Positions 7,767-16,711 are shown, counted from the stretch's first letter. The stretch is 64,000 bases of DNA from Herbidospora mongoliensis (GCF_001570545.1 NZ_BBXD01000029.1:24401-88400); one strand, 5' to 3'. A program made the numbers and translations. Notes: generated from the letters alone by a model not told the origin.

Positions 7767-8153
7767 ATGTCGCTGACCGTTCCGAACGATCTGCTCGACC
7801 AGGCCAGGGCCGGTGACGTGGACGACGCGGCCTTCGTGGCCTGCGTCCGCGACTCGTTGCCGTACGCGTGGGAGCTGATCAGTGAGCTGGTCAGAACAAG
7901 GACCGAGTCGGGCGCGAGTTTCGCCGACAACATGGTCCCGCCGCCGGACGAGGCGGCCCGGGGGCAGCTGCTGCGCTGCCTCGCCAGTGACGCCATGCGG
8001 GGCGCACTGGAACGCCACTTCGACGTGAAGCTGGCGTTCCAGAACTGCCACCGGGTGGCCGTGTTCGACCCGTCGGCCACCGCGGAACTGGCCGACTTCA
8101 CCACCGCGCGCGCCCAGATCCTCAACCAGCAGCCGGAGCTCGTCGACTGCTAG
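7767..8153 (+). CDS. Conserved small protein paired with CooC-like ATPase
   Basis: A 128-residue soluble protein starting at ATG 7767 with a good Shine-Dalgarno (GAGAGGAGAA). I do not know a function. It is mostly helical, with no membrane segment. It has an FADNMVPPPDEAARGQLLR segment near residues 52-70, a conserved-looking HFDVKLAFQNCHRVAVF strand region, and a C-terminal cysteine (LVDC). It lies 50 bases after the ATPase gene in the same direction, with the dispersed repeat between them, so the pair may share the Zur-like promoter. Two cysteines outside the core (CVR; LLRCLAS) plus NC and the terminal C could bind metal, but that is speculation. Confidence 0.78.
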   Translation: MSLTVPNDLLDQARAGDVDDAAFVACVRDSLPYAWELISELVRTRTESGASFADNMVPPPDEAARGQLLRCLASDAMRGALERHFDVKLAFQNCHRVAVFDPSATAELADFTTARAQILNQQPELVDC

Positions 8154-8203
8154 CAGCGCGTTGACCAGGGCATACAGAAGGCGCCCGCCTAGACTTGATC
8201 GTC

Positions 8204-8845
8204 ATGAGGGCCGAGTGGCGATTGCTCGTCTTCGCGGGCGTCTTCCTGGTCGCGTACGCGACCCCGATCCTCTTCCCGCACCTTCCGCATGACTGGAAAC
8301 TGGCCTGCTGGTTCGCCCAGCTGGGCTGCTGGCTCCTCTTCCTGGCCGAATACGCGGTGCGGCTGACCCGGGCGGACCACAAGAAGGCGTTCGTCAAGAA
8401 CAACGCCCTCGACCTGCTGGTCATCCTGCTGCCGCTGATGATGCCGCTCCGGATGCTCCAGCGGCGGCGCGGCTTCCAGCGCAAGGTGCTGACCTTCACC
8501 GCCACGACCACGCTCGTGCTCGGCCTGTCCGCCAGCCTCGCGGTCCTGCGCGCCGAACGCGACGCCCCCGGCGCCAACATCCTGACCTTCGGCGACGCCA
8601 CCTGGTGGGCCGTCACGACGATGACGACCACGGGCTACGGCGACACCTACCCGATCACCCCCGACGGCCGCCTCATCGGCGCGGCCCTCATGCTCGGGGG
8701 CGTCGCCCTCCTGGGCGTGGTGACCGCGACGCTGGCCTCGTGGTTCGGCCGCAGATTCGACACCGGCGACGACACCGAGAAACTGCTCCGCGAGGCGCTC
8801 AAGGAGATCGGCGAACTGAAGGAGATGCTCAACCCCAGAGACTGA
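8204..8845 (+). CDS. Potassium channel protein (ion channel family)
   Basis: A 213-residue membrane protein with the K+ selectivity filter TTGYGD (near residue 147) in the pore loop [17 protein letters not shown]. About three hydrophobic segments come first, and one follows the filter. The N-terminal part resembles a reduced voltage-sensor-like domain; arginines follow the third segment ([11 protein letters not shown]). The C-terminus ([18 protein letters not shown]) should form a short coiled coil for tetramer assembly. ATG 8204 is the likely start; TTG 8195 is possible. Its 3' end overlaps rnhB on the opposite strand by 17 bases. Confidence 0.9.
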   Translation: MRAEWRLLVFAGVFLVAYATPILFPHLPHDWKLACWFAQLGCWLLFLAEYAVRLTRADHKKAFVKNNALDLLVILLPLMMPLRMLQRRRGFQRKVLTFTATTTLVLGLSASLAVLRAERDAPGANILTFGDATWWAVTTMTTTGYGDTYPITPDGRLIGAALMLGGVALLGVVTATLASWFGRRFDTGDDTEKLLREALKEIGELKEMLNPRD

Positions 8846-9497
8846 GCTGTCCCTCCCCGGCGGCCGGATCGCGGTGGCGCTTCAGGTGCCGCCATTTCGG
8901 CAGGTCGTCCATGTAGGACCAGGACAGTCGGTGGTGTTTTCCCGGCCCGTGCTCAGCCAGCGCAATCTGATGGGCGGGCGAGGGATAGCCCGCGTTCTCC
9001 GCAAATCCGTAGATGTCGGCGCCTTCGAGGGTGGCCATGAACAGGTCGCGCCGTACCTTGGCCAGCACCGACGCCGCCGCCACCGACACGCAGTTGAGGT
9101 CACCCTTGATCTCACACCGCACCGGCCAGGGCGAACCGAGGTAGTCGTGCTTCCCGTCCAAGATCACTACGTCGGGCTTCACCGGCAGCGCTTCGAGTGC
9201 TCGCCGAGCCGCCCGGCGCAGCGCCTCGGTCATCCCCAGTGTGTCGATCTCCTCGACCGACGCCTCGCCGTGCCCGAACCCGACCACCCACTGCTCAAGC
9301 TCCAAAACCATCGCCTCGCGACGACCGGGCGCGAGCATCTTGGAGTCGGTCAGCCCTTCGGGCGGTTCGCTGAAGTCGGTCACCACGGCGCAGACCGAGA
9401 CCGGTCCGGCCCAGGAGCCCCGGCCGACCTCGTCGACCCCGGCGACCAGCTTGTTGTTTCCCGCGGTGAGCAGGCGTTCGAGTGTGTACGACGGCAC
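8829..9497 (-). CDS. rnhB: Ribonuclease HII
   Basis: RNase HII removes RNA from RNA/DNA hybrids and misincorporated ribonucleotides. The 222-residue protein shows the catalytic motif [13 protein letters not shown] (Asp and Glu near residues 21-22), then [14 protein letters not shown] (third acidic residue) and [12 protein letters not shown]. The start is GTG at 9497. The gene is convergent with the K+ channel gene and their ends overlap. The C-terminal tail after RHLKRHRD is slightly longer than the bacterial average. Confidence 0.95.
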   Translation of the reverse strand: MPSYTLERLLTAGNNKLVAGVDEVGRGSWAGPVSVCAVVTDFSEPPEGLTDSKMLAPGRREAMVLELEQWVVGFGHGEASVEEIDTLGMTEALRRAARRALEALPVKPDVVILDGKHDYLGSPWPVRCEIKGDLNCVSVAAASVLAKVRRDLFMATLEGADIYGFAENAGYPSPAHQIALAEHGPGKHHRLSWSYMDDLPKWRHLKRHRDPAAGEGQLSLWG

Positions 9498-9506
9498 CGG
9501 CCCAAC

Positions 9507-10451
9507 CTAGTCAGCGAACCCGTTCGTGGTGGACAGATAACCAAGATCGTTGGCCAGATACCGCGCCGCGACGTGCAGCGCCCGCAGAGAGGCCGCGACC
9601 GACGCTCGGTGCACCGACGACTCCCGAGCGACCGCCGTGATCACCCGCTCGACGGGCTCCCCGGGGAACTCCCGCACGACGACCCCCCGAACCCCGGCAG
9701 CCAGCGAGAGGGCAGGAACGGCGGCGATCCCGATGCCCTTGGCGACCAGGCTCAGGATCGTACCGAGACCTTCGAACTCCCAAGCCACCGGCGGCGCGCC
9801 CCCGACATCGGTGAGCAGCCGGTCGACGGCGGTCCGGGACGGTTCCCCCTCAGGCGTGGCCATCCACGCCTCGTCGCGTAGGTCGGCCGGGTCGACGGGC
9901 TCGTCGAGGTTCGCGAGCCGATGCCGGCGCGGCACCACGAGCACGAGCGGATCGCGCAGCAACGGGAACACCGTCAGCGTCTCCCGCCGCCGCACCCGGC
10001 CCCACCAGTCGTCGACGAGCGCGATGTCGGCCTCGCCCGACTCGACCTCCCGCATGCCGCGCCCCGACCGGCTCTGCGACAGCCGGAACGCCAGTTGTTT
10101 GTGCCGCCGCAGCGACTGGGCGAGGGCGGGCGCGAAGGCGACGGCGGCGGTGGGGAACGCGGTGATGACGACGCGCCCGGTTGGAGTCCCCGCATGTGCC
10201 GACAAGTCAGACTCGGCCGTCTCCACCATGGACAGGATCCGCTCCGCGTGGACGACCAGTCGCCGCCCCGCGTCGGTCAGTTCGGCGCTGTGACTGGTCC
10301 GGTCGATGAGGGCCGCCCCGGCCTCCCGTTCCAGCGCCGCGAGCTGCTGCGATACCGCCGACGCGCTGTAGCCGAGAGACGCTGCCGTCGCGGCGATGCT
10401 GCCCCGCCGAGCGAACTCGCAGAACAACGTCAAACGTCGCAGATCCAGCAT
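9507..10451 (-). CDS. LysR family transcriptional regulator
   Basis: 314 residues. The N-terminal winged helix-turn-helix (LRRLTLFCEFARRGSIAATA to AALEREAGAALIDR) is followed by a two-lobe effector domain beginning near GRVVITAFPTA. It is divergently transcribed from an aminotransferase gene, with a 97-base intergenic region that contains a perfect inverted repeat, the classic arrangement for a LysR protein controlling its neighbour. It ends 9 bases before the rnhB start, so read-through into rnhB is possible. The effector is unknown. Confidence 0.92.
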   Translation of the reverse strand: MLDLRRLTLFCEFARRGSIAATAASLGYSASAVSQQLAALEREAGAALIDRTSHSAELTDAGRRLVVHAERILSMVETAESDLSAHAGTPTGRVVITAFPTAAVAFAPALAQSLRRHKQLAFRLSQSRSGRGMREVESGEADIALVDDWWGRVRRRETLTVFPLLRDPLVLVVPRRHRLANLDEPVDPADLRDEAWMATPEGEPSRTAVDRLLTDVGGAPPVAWEFEGLGTILSLVAKGIGIAAVPALSLAAGVRGVVVREFPGEPVERVITAVARESSVHRASVAASLRALHVAARYLANDLGYLSTTNGFAD

Positions 10452-10499
10452 CGGATCTCCTTATGCCCGGCACCGAAAAGCCTCGCTTGTCCTGATGCC

Positions 10500-10522
10500 C
10501 GTACCCACACAAGGTGGGTACG
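10500..10522 (+). promoter_or_regulatory. Perfect 9-bp inverted repeat between lysR and aminotransferase
   Basis: CGTACCCAC (10500-10508) and GTGGGTAC plus G (10514-10522) form perfect 9-bp arms with a 5-nt spacer. It lies in the divergent promoter region and ends 26 bases before the aminotransferase start. This is the likely operator of the adjacent LysR regulator. Confidence 0.65.
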
Positions 10523-10548
10523 TTCCACGGCAATCAGGAGGAATCAGT

Positions 10549-11859
10549 ATGCACGTCACACTTTCGGCGACTCTGGCCGCAAACGAAGACATTGCCCGAA
10601 GACGGAGGTCGGGGCAACGGGTGCTTCACCTCGCATTCGGCGAGGCCGGACTACCCGTTCACCCCGTGTTGCTGGCCCGTCTCGCCGACGCGGGTGTCAG
10701 CAACGGATACGGCGAGGTCGCGGGTCTGGCCGCGCTGCGTGCGGCGGCGGCCGGCTACTGGTCGCGGCGCGAACTGCCGACCGACCCCGACCTGGTGGTC
10801 TGCGGACCGGGCAGCAAGTCGCTGCTGTTCGGGCTGCTGGTCGCCATCGGCGCCGACCCGGGCGAGTGGAGGTCTCCCGGGGACATGGTGCTGCCGATGC
10901 CGAGCTGGGTCAGTTACGCGGCCCAGGCGGAGATCATCGGAGTGCGCCCGATCCTGGTGCCGACCCCGCCCGGCGAGGGCGGTGTGCCCGACCCCGACCA
11001 GGTGAGGTCGGCGGTGCTGCACGCCCGCGCGCAGGGCCGGACGGTCCGCTCCGTCCTTGTCACGCTCCCGGACAACCCGACCGGCCGGCTGGCCCGCCCG
11101 GAAACGGTGCGAAGGCTGGCCGAGGTCGCCCGCGAGCTCGACCTGGTGATCATCTCCGATGAGATCTACCGCGACCTCGTCCACGAGCCGCAGGCGACTC
11201 CTTTTCTCAGCCCGGCCGACGTGGCCCCGGAACGCACCGTCATCACCAGCGGCCTGAGCAAGTCGCTCGCGCTGGGCGGCTGGCGTATCGGCGTGGCCCG
11301 GCTGCCGCACACCCCCGACGGGTGGGCGCTGCGCCAGCGGCTGCTCGCGGTGGCCAGCGAGATCTGGTCGGCCCCGGCCGCGCCGGTGCAGCACGCCGCC
11401 GCCTACGCGTTCGAGGAGCCCGAGGAGATCGTGGAACGTATCGACGACTCGCGGCGGCTGCACGCCACCGTGGCCCGCGCGGTCGCCGACCGGTTCGCCA
11501 AGGCGGGCGCGAAGGTGGACATGCCGCAGGGCGGCTTCTACCTCTATCCGCAGATCCCCGGTTTCGACAGCTCCGACGAGCTGGCCCGGACTCTGCTCGA
11601 CCGCCACGGCGTCGGCGTGCTGCCGGGCACCGCGTTCGGTGACGACCCGCGTTCGGCCCGGGTCCGGGTGGCCACTTCCCTGCTGTACGGCGAGACCGCC
11701 GAACAGCGGCTCGCGGCGCTGCATGGGTCGGATCCGCTGGCGCTCCCGTGGGTGGTCGAATCGCTCGACTACCTGGAGGAAGCCCTCCGCGGACTGACCG
11801 CGAAGGAGCCGTCGAGAGCACGAAGGGGGATGTTCCTGGCACCCGCTCCGGCGCGCTGA
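10549..11859 (+). CDS. PLP-dependent class I/II aminotransferase
   Basis: A 436-residue fold-type I aminotransferase. Seen: the N-terminal LAFGEAGLPVHP, the cofactor-contacting LPDNPTGRLARP, SDEIYRDL, and the Schiff-base lysine in SGLSKSLALGGWRIG. ATG 10549 has a strong Shine-Dalgarno (CAGGAGGAA); upstream in-frame codons run through the operator and are rejected. Substrate cannot be assigned; similarity is to aspartate/aromatic-type enzymes. The C-terminal ~50 residues after SLLYGETAEQR extend beyond the usual fold. It is likely controlled by the divergent LysR gene. Confidence 0.88.
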   Translation: MHVTLSATLAANEDIARRRRSGQRVLHLAFGEAGLPVHPVLLARLADAGVSNGYGEVAGLAALRAAAAGYWSRRELPTDPDLVVCGPGSKSLLFGLLVAIGADPGEWRSPGDMVLPMPSWVSYAAQAEIIGVRPILVPTPPGEGGVPDPDQVRSAVLHARAQGRTVRSVLVTLPDNPTGRLARPETVRRLAEVARELDLVIISDEIYRDLVHEPQATPFLSPADVAPERTVITSGLSKSLALGGWRIGVARLPHTPDGWALRQRLLAVASEIWSAPAAPVQHAAAYAFEEPEEIVERIDDSRRLHATVARAVADRFAKAGAKVDMPQGGFYLYPQIPGFDSSDELARTLLDRHGVGVLPGTAFGDDPRSARVRVATSLLYGETAEQRLAALHGSDPLALPWVVESLDYLEEALRGLTAKEPSRARRGMFLAPAPAR

Positions 11860-12021
11860 CGATCTTTGTCGAATCTTTACCCTGAGTAACCGCGCCAAAG
11901 CTGCAAAGAAACACCTCTGACCTGCGGTTTTGTGGCTATGGTGGGCGCTCTACCTGGGGTTCCACAAGATGTCGTGTGTCATTTGGCACCAGACATGTCG
12001 TCCAGACCCCATCATGTGCTC

Positions 12022-12669
12022 ATGCCCGCTTTTGTCACCCTGTCCGGGCGCCTTGTGCGCCTGGAACCGCTCACCCTCGCGGTCGTCGACGACCTGGTCG
12101 CCGCGGCGAGCGAGGACCGCGCGACGTACTCGTTTACTCGCGTTCCCGAAGGCCGGGAGGAGATGGTCACCTACGTGGAGGCCGCTCTGGCTGAGCAGGC
12201 GGAGGGCCGCACGATGCCCTTCGCCATCCGGTGGCTGCACGCCGACCGCGTGGTCGGCGCCACCCGTCTGATGCACCTGGAGTACTGGCAGGGCCCCATG
12301 CCCTGGCCGCCGGGTACCAAAGGCGTGGTGGGCGAGGTCCCGTCGGTCGCGGACATCGGTTACACCTGGCTGGGCGCATCCGCCCAGGGCACCGGTGTCA
12401 ACCGGGAGGCGAAGTACCTTCTCCTCTCCCTCGCGTTCGAGACCTGGCAGGTCCACCGGATAACTCTCAAGGCAGACGTACGCAACCACCGATCCCGGGC
12501 CGCCATCGAGGCCCTCGGCGCACACCTCGACGGTGTGCGGCGAGCGGACAGCCGAGGCGCCGACAACACGGTCCGAGATACGGCGTATTACTCGATCCTG
12601 CGCTCCGAATGGCCGGCGGTACGAGAACGGATCCTGGCGCGTATGCACTACGCGCACGCAGCCGCCTGA
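12022..12669 (+). CDS. GNAT N-acetyltransferase (RimJ/RimL-like)
   Basis: A 215-residue acetyltransferase. It starts LSGRLVRLEPLTL as RimJ/RimL-type proteins do. It shows the acetyl-CoA region IGYTWLGASAQGTGVNREAK (normally [QR]-x-x-G-x-[GA]) and the later VRNHRSRAAIEALGAH segment. ATG 12022 begins the family core, but no Shine-Dalgarno is evident, so the message may be leaderless or start at GTG 11932, which would add 30 residues. No neighbour suggests the substrate. Confidence 0.85.
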   Translation: MPAFVTLSGRLVRLEPLTLAVVDDLVAAASEDRATYSFTRVPEGREEMVTYVEAALAEQAEGRTMPFAIRWLHADRVVGATRLMHLEYWQGPMPWPPGTKGVVGEVPSVADIGYTWLGASAQGTGVNREAKYLLLSLAFETWQVHRITLKADVRNHRSRAAIEALGAHLDGVRRADSRGADNTVRDTAYYSILRSEWPAVRERILARMHYAHAAA

Positions 12670-12701
12670 TCAGCCATTACTTCGAGCCGAAAACGGAACG
12701 A

Positions 12702-12733
12702 GCGGCCCGCCCCCATGCCGGGGGGCGGGCCGC
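12702..12733 (+). terminator. Strong hairpin between convergent genes
   Basis: GCGGCCCGCCCCC (12702-12714) pairs perfectly with GGGGGCGGGCCGC (12721-12733) around a 6-nt loop. It sits between convergent genes and probably terminates in both directions, though no T-run follows. The remaining bases to 12859 show no gene I can support. Confidence 0.7.
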
Positions 12734-12859
12734 TGCGTGTCCGGGTGACCATCGCCCGCACCGGCCGCTGTCTGTTCTCACTGCTGCGGAAGTGCTTTCG
12801 GTGGCGTGTCACCGTTCGCTTTGGAACGATTGTCCCCTATCTATGTGGAGCGAGGGAAC

Positions 12860-13378
12860 TCAGACGGTGTAACCGAACTCGTCGTCCCACGCGTTGTAGA
12901 TCTCGTGCCAGGAGCCGCACTTGGTCGGGTAGTCGCTGTACAGGCCGATCTGGCAGACCTTCACCTCGACCTGGGCGACGTCGGAGCGCCAGAAGTCGAA
13001 CTTCTTGTAGCCGTCGGTGCCGCAGCGCTTGTAGGACTTGTAGCTGGAGGACCAGTCGTCCTCGTGGTCGTCCCACGAGGTGTAGCGGAAGGCGACGTAG
13101 CCGCACTTGCCGCCCTGGTGCTCGGTCCGGTAGTCGCGGTCGAAGAGCTTGCCGCTGATGTGGACCTTGTTCGACTCCTCGTCGTCGTACTCGACGTCGA
13201 CGAAGCCCTTGGCCTTGGCCTTGCCGTTCTGGCTGTAGTAGTAGCCCCAGTCGCTGTCGTAGTCCCAGTCATTGGACGAGAGCGGAGCGGCGTTGGCGGC
13301 GGAGGCGAGCATGCCGCCCATACCAAGGGTCAGAGCGGTCGCGGTAGCGGCGGCGCCGAGAACAGTGCGGATACGCAT
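12860..13378 (-). CDS. Small secreted protein, unknown family
   Basis: A 172-residue protein with a clear Sec signal peptide (MRIRTVLGAAATATALTL... ending SAANAA). ATG 13378 has CTGGAG just upstream; the open frame continues 25 codons further but would bury the signal. The mature part is rich in Asp, Tyr and Trp and has four cysteines (KCGYV, RCGTD, VCQIG, KCGSW), enough for two disulfides. I recognise no domain. It is divergent from the AfsR-like regulator across 169 bases, which may control it. Confidence 0.8.
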   Translation of the reverse strand: MRIRTVLGAAATATALTLGMGGMLASAANAAPLSSNDWDYDSDWGYYYSQNGKAKAKGFVDVEYDDEESNKVHISGKLFDRDYRTEHQGGKCGYVAFRYTSWDDHEDDWSSSYKSYKRCGTDGYKKFDFWRSDVAQVEVKVCQIGLYSDYPTKCGSWHEIYNAWDDEFGYTV

Positions 13379-13505
13379 GGGAAACTCCAGGGGGTTTTCT
13401 GAGGACGATCCCGTTTCCGGGTACGCCTTATTGATAGAACTCCCTGCCTGCACGGGACTTTCACCGTCCTTGAGACCTCATTGCGGGCGACCTGACGCCG
13501 TATCA

Positions 13506-13517
13506 TTTCGATCGAAA
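13506..13517 (+). promoter_or_regulatory. Perfect 12-bp palindrome upstream of AfsR-like gene
   Basis: TTTCGATCGAAA is a perfect palindrome ending 30 bases before the AfsR-like start. A related TTTCCGAT lies at 13520-13527. SARP proteins usually bind direct repeats, so this could be an autoregulatory or heterologous site. Confidence 0.45.
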
Positions 13518-13547
13518 ACTTTCCGATAGGTACAAAGAGGGCGTCTG

Positions 13548-16478
13548 ATGTCTGGTCAGCTCCGCTTCGCGGTACTTGGACCCGTCAGAGCCTGGCGAGA
13601 CGACGTCGAACTCGACCTCGGCACGCCGCTCCAGCGGTCGATCCTGGCGATGCTGCTGCTCCGCGAGGGTCGCGCGGTCACCCCCACCGAGCTCATCGAC
13701 GCCGTCTGGGGTGAGGAGGCGCCGCCCCGGGCGCTGGGCGCGCTGCGCACCTACGTCTCCCGGTTACGCACGGCCCTGGAGCCGGACCGCTCTCCCCGTA
13801 CACCACCGCAGTTGCTCACCTCGGTCGGCAAGGGCTACGCGCTCAGGCTGCCCGACGACGCCTTCGACCTGGCCAGGTTCGAGAAGGCCGCGCACGCCTG
13901 CGAGTCGGCCCGCAAGGCGGGGGAGCTCGACCGGGCCGCCGAGACGCTGCGCGAGGCGCTGGCCCTGTGGAGCGGCGAGCCGCTCGCGGGCGCCGTCGGC
14001 CCCTACGCCGAATCTCAGCGCGAACGCCTGATGGAACGCCGCATCGCGGCCGTCGAGACGCTGATGGACCTCGACCTGGAGCTCGGCCGGCACGCCGTCG
14101 TCATCTCCGAGCTGATGGTGCTGACCGACGACCACCCGCTGCGCGAACGCCTGCGCGCCCAGCTCATGCTGGCCTACTTCCGCTGCGGCCGGCAGGCCGA
14201 GGCGCTCAACGTCTTCACTGACACCCGCAACGCCCTCGTCGAGGAACTCGGCATCGACCCGGGCGCCGAACTCACCGCCCTGCACCGCCGCATCCTCGCC
14301 GCCGACCCGACGCTGACGCTCGTCAGACCCGTTGAGAAGGCACCGGACGAGCCCGTCGAACCCCAGCCCGTCGTGGAGATGCCCAAACCCGCGCAGCTCC
14401 CGGCCGCCGTGACCGACTTCACCGGCCGCAAGGCCCAGGTGAACCGGCTGCGTAACCTGTTGTCGGCCACCGCCGACGGCGTGCCGATCGCGGCGATCTG
14501 CGGCATCGGCGGCGTCGGCAAGACCACCCTGGCCGTGCACGTCGCCCACCTGCTGCACGACACGTTCCCCGACGGCCAGCTCTACGCCGACCTACGCGGC
14601 TACGGCAAGGAGCCGACCCCGCCGGAGACCGCGCTGGCGGCGTTCCTGCGCGCGCTCGGCATCCCGGTCGACGTCATCCCCGACGGCCTGGCCGACCGGG
14701 CCGCGCTGTTCCGCTCGCTGCTGGGCGACCGGCGCATGCTGGTGCTGCTCGACAACGCCCGCGACGCCGACCAGGTCGAGCATCTGCTTCCCGGCGCCCC
14801 CGGCTGCGCCGCGCTCATCACCAGCCGGGGCAAACTCGCCGACCTCCCGGCCGCCCGCCTGATCGACCTCGACGTGATGGAACCCGACGAGGCCCTCGCC
14901 CTGTTCTCGGCCGTGGCCGTCCCGGAGCGCGTCGCGGCCGAACGCGCCGCCGCCATGGACGTGGTCGCCGCTTGCAGCTTCCTGCCGCTGGCGGTCCGGA
15001 TCGTGGCCGCCCGGCTGGCCTCCCGCCCGTCGTGGACGGTCGCCTCGCTCGTCCCCCGGCTGGCCGACGAGCGCCGCCGCCTCGACGAGATGAAAATCGG
15101 CAACCTGGCCGTCTCCGCCACCTTCGCCCTCGGGTACGGCCAGCTCGACCCCCGCCAGGCCCGCGCGTTCCGGCTGCTGTCCCTGCCCAACGGCACCGAC
15201 ATCTCGACCCCGGCCGGCGCGGCCGTGCTCGACCTGAGCCTGGTCGAGACCGAAGACCTGCTGGAGTCGATGGTCGACGTCAGCCTGCTCGAGGCGCCCG
15301 CGCCGAACCGCTATCGCTTCCACGACCTGCTGCGCCTGTTCGCCCGCCGCCAGGCCGAGGACACCGATACCCCGGAGGTCCGCCACCAGGCCCTGCAGCG
15401 CCTGCTCGGCTTCTACCTGGGCTCGGCGCGGGCGGCCCACCGCCTCGCCTACGAAGGCAGCAAGGTCGCCGAAAACCTGACGGTCATCGGCACCCGGGGC
15501 CACACGTTCTCCTCCGCCGACGAGTCGGTGGCCTGGCTGGCCGCCGAGGCCGATGACCTGTTCGCCATGCTGGGCCAGGTCGCCGAGGAAGGCGCCGATC
15601 TGCCGGCCGCCGGTGACCTGCTGGTCGCGATGGAGCCGCTGCTGGAGGCGGGCGCGTTCGCCCGCGAGTTCGACCTGCGCACCCGCGCCCTGATCGAGGC
15701 CGGCGGCGACCCGACGAAGCTGCGCGCCCACTACGTGCGCGGCCGGATGCTGTTCGGGGTGAACCGGCTGGCCGAGGCCGACCGGGAGTTCCGGGCGGCG
15801 CTGGAGATCGCGGAACGCACCGGCGACCACGTGGTGCTCGGCGAGATCTACAACGCGCTCGGCGTGGTGACCGGACGCCTCGGCAGGCACCCGGAGGCGC
15901 TCGACTGGTTCGGCAGGGCCACCAAGGTCTACCGCGCGTCGGGCAACCTGGCGGGGGAGGCGCTGGTGCTCAGCTACTCGGCCCGCGACCTGCTGCTGCT
16001 CGGCCGGGCCGCCGACGCGGTCGCCGTATCGGAGCAGGGCCTGCAGATCTTCGGTGAGATCGGCAGCGGCCCCGGCGTGGCCAGGGCCCGCTACCACCTG
16101 GGCGTCGTGCTGTCGTACGTCGGCCGCCTGAACGAGGCCGTCGTGCACCACGCCGAATGTCTCGACTTCTTCCGCGCCAGCAACCAGCGGGTCTGGGAAC
16201 AGCGGGTCTGCGTCCGGCTGGCCAACACCCTCATCACGGCCGAACGCTTCCAGGAGGCCGCCCGGCACGCCGAGCAGGCTCTCCAGGTCAGCCGGGAGAT
16301 CACCCACCCCTACGGGGAGGCCCAGTCGCTCACCGCGCTCGGCAAGGCGCTGCGAGGGCTCGGCAGCCGCACCCGCAGCCGCGACGCGCTAGAGAAGGCC
16401 CTCGACCTTTTCATCCGGCTCGGGTCCGCCGAGGCGGATGACGTAAGACAGCTGCTCAGCGATCGCGTCGAGACCTAG
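13548..16478 (+). CDS. AfsR/SARP family regulator with NB-ARC ATPase and TPR domains
   Basis: A 976-residue signal-integrating transcription factor, similar in layout to Streptomyces AfsR. Domain order: OmpR-like winged helix (about 1-95; FAVLGPVRAWRDD, TYVSRLRTALEP), bacterial transcriptional activation domain (about 100-245; ends VEELGIDPGAELTALHRRIL), NB-ARC ATPase with Walker A GIGGVGKTTL (near residue 319) and Walker B LVLLDNARDADQ (near 394), then TPR-type helices from about 630 to the end. AfsR-like proteins regulate secondary metabolism or development; no biosynthetic cluster is visible here. ATG 13548 follows AGAGGG. The gene 3' end overlaps a possible small antisense gene. Confidence 0.93.
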   Translation: MSGQLRFAVLGPVRAWRDDVELDLGTPLQRSILAMLLLREGRAVTPTELIDAVWGEEAPPRALGALRTYVSRLRTALEPDRSPRTPPQLLTSVGKGYALRLPDDAFDLARFEKAAHACESARKAGELDRAAETLREALALWSGEPLAGAVGPYAESQRERLMERRIAAVETLMDLDLELGRHAVVISELMVLTDDHPLRERLRAQLMLAYFRCGRQAEALNVFTDTRNALVEELGIDPGAELTALHRRILAADPTLTLVRPVEKAPDEPVEPQPVVEMPKPAQLPAAVTDFTGRKAQVNRLRNLLSATADGVPIAAICGIGGVGKTTLAVHVAHLLHDTFPDGQLYADLRGYGKEPTPPETALAAFLRALGIPVDVIPDGLADRAALFRSLLGDRRMLVLLDNARDADQVEHLLPGAPGCAALITSRGKLADLPAARLIDLDVMEPDEALALFSAVAVPERVAAERAAAMDVVAACSFLPLAVRIVAARLASRPSWTVASLVPRLADERRRLDEMKIGNLAVSATFALGYGQLDPRQARAFRLLSLPNGTDISTPAGAAVLDLSLVETEDLLESMVDVSLLEAPAPNRYRFHDLLRLFARRQAEDTDTPEVRHQALQRLLGFYLGSARAAHRLAYEGSKVAENLTVIGTRGHTFSSADESVAWLAAEADDLFAMLGQVAEEGADLPAAGDLLVAMEPLLEAGAFAREFDLRTRALIEAGGDPTKLRAHYVRGRMLFGVNRLAEADREFRAALEIAERTGDHVVLGEIYNALGVVTGRLGRHPEALDWFGRATKVYRASGNLAGEALVLSYSARDLLLLGRAADAVAVSEQGLQIFGEIGSGPGVARARYHLGVVLSYVGRLNEAVVHHAECLDFFRASNQRVWEQRVCVRLANTLITAERFQEAARHAEQALQVSREITHPYGEAQSLTALGKALRGLGSRTRSRDALEKALDLFIRLGSAEADDVRQLLSDRVET

Positions 16479-16517
16479 GTCGTCGTCGAGCCTGGTCATC
16501 CGGACGTGGTTGATCAC
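16389..16517 (-). CDS. Possible small protein (42 aa) antisense to afsR-like 3' end
   Basis: A short frame starts at GTG 16517 with GAGAGG upstream and ends at TAG 16389. It overlaps the last 90 bases of the AfsR-like gene on the other strand. Third positions are strongly G/C, including in the non-overlapping first 13 codons. The peptide contains LGLDAIAEQLSYVI, which resembles the core of small actinobacterial proteins I recall as the DUF6104 type, but it is shorter. It could also be a shadow of the AfsR-like gene. Treat as tentative. Confidence 0.35.
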   Translation of the reverse strand: MINHVRMTRLDDDLGLDAIAEQLSYVIRLGGPEPDEKVEGLL

Positions 16518-16711
16518 CTGGGGATCCTCTCGGCGATGAAAGTGAGTATGCCCGGCCGACCGCCGCTCCCACCCGGCGCGCGAGGAGACCCGCGATGCGC
16601 CATCGGTGGGTGCCAGCCGCCTCTCTGAAAACGACCGGCCGGGCTGGGCGGAGTCCCTACCCCCGGGTTCTCCGCCCGACATCACTGTCGCCCACCACGC
16701 TTGACGATCGA

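Noticed and set aside
14592..16307. 571-codon open frame antisense to the AfsR-like gene
   Set aside because: It mirrors the high-GC coding strand, has no ribosome site, and the sense frame has clear domains.
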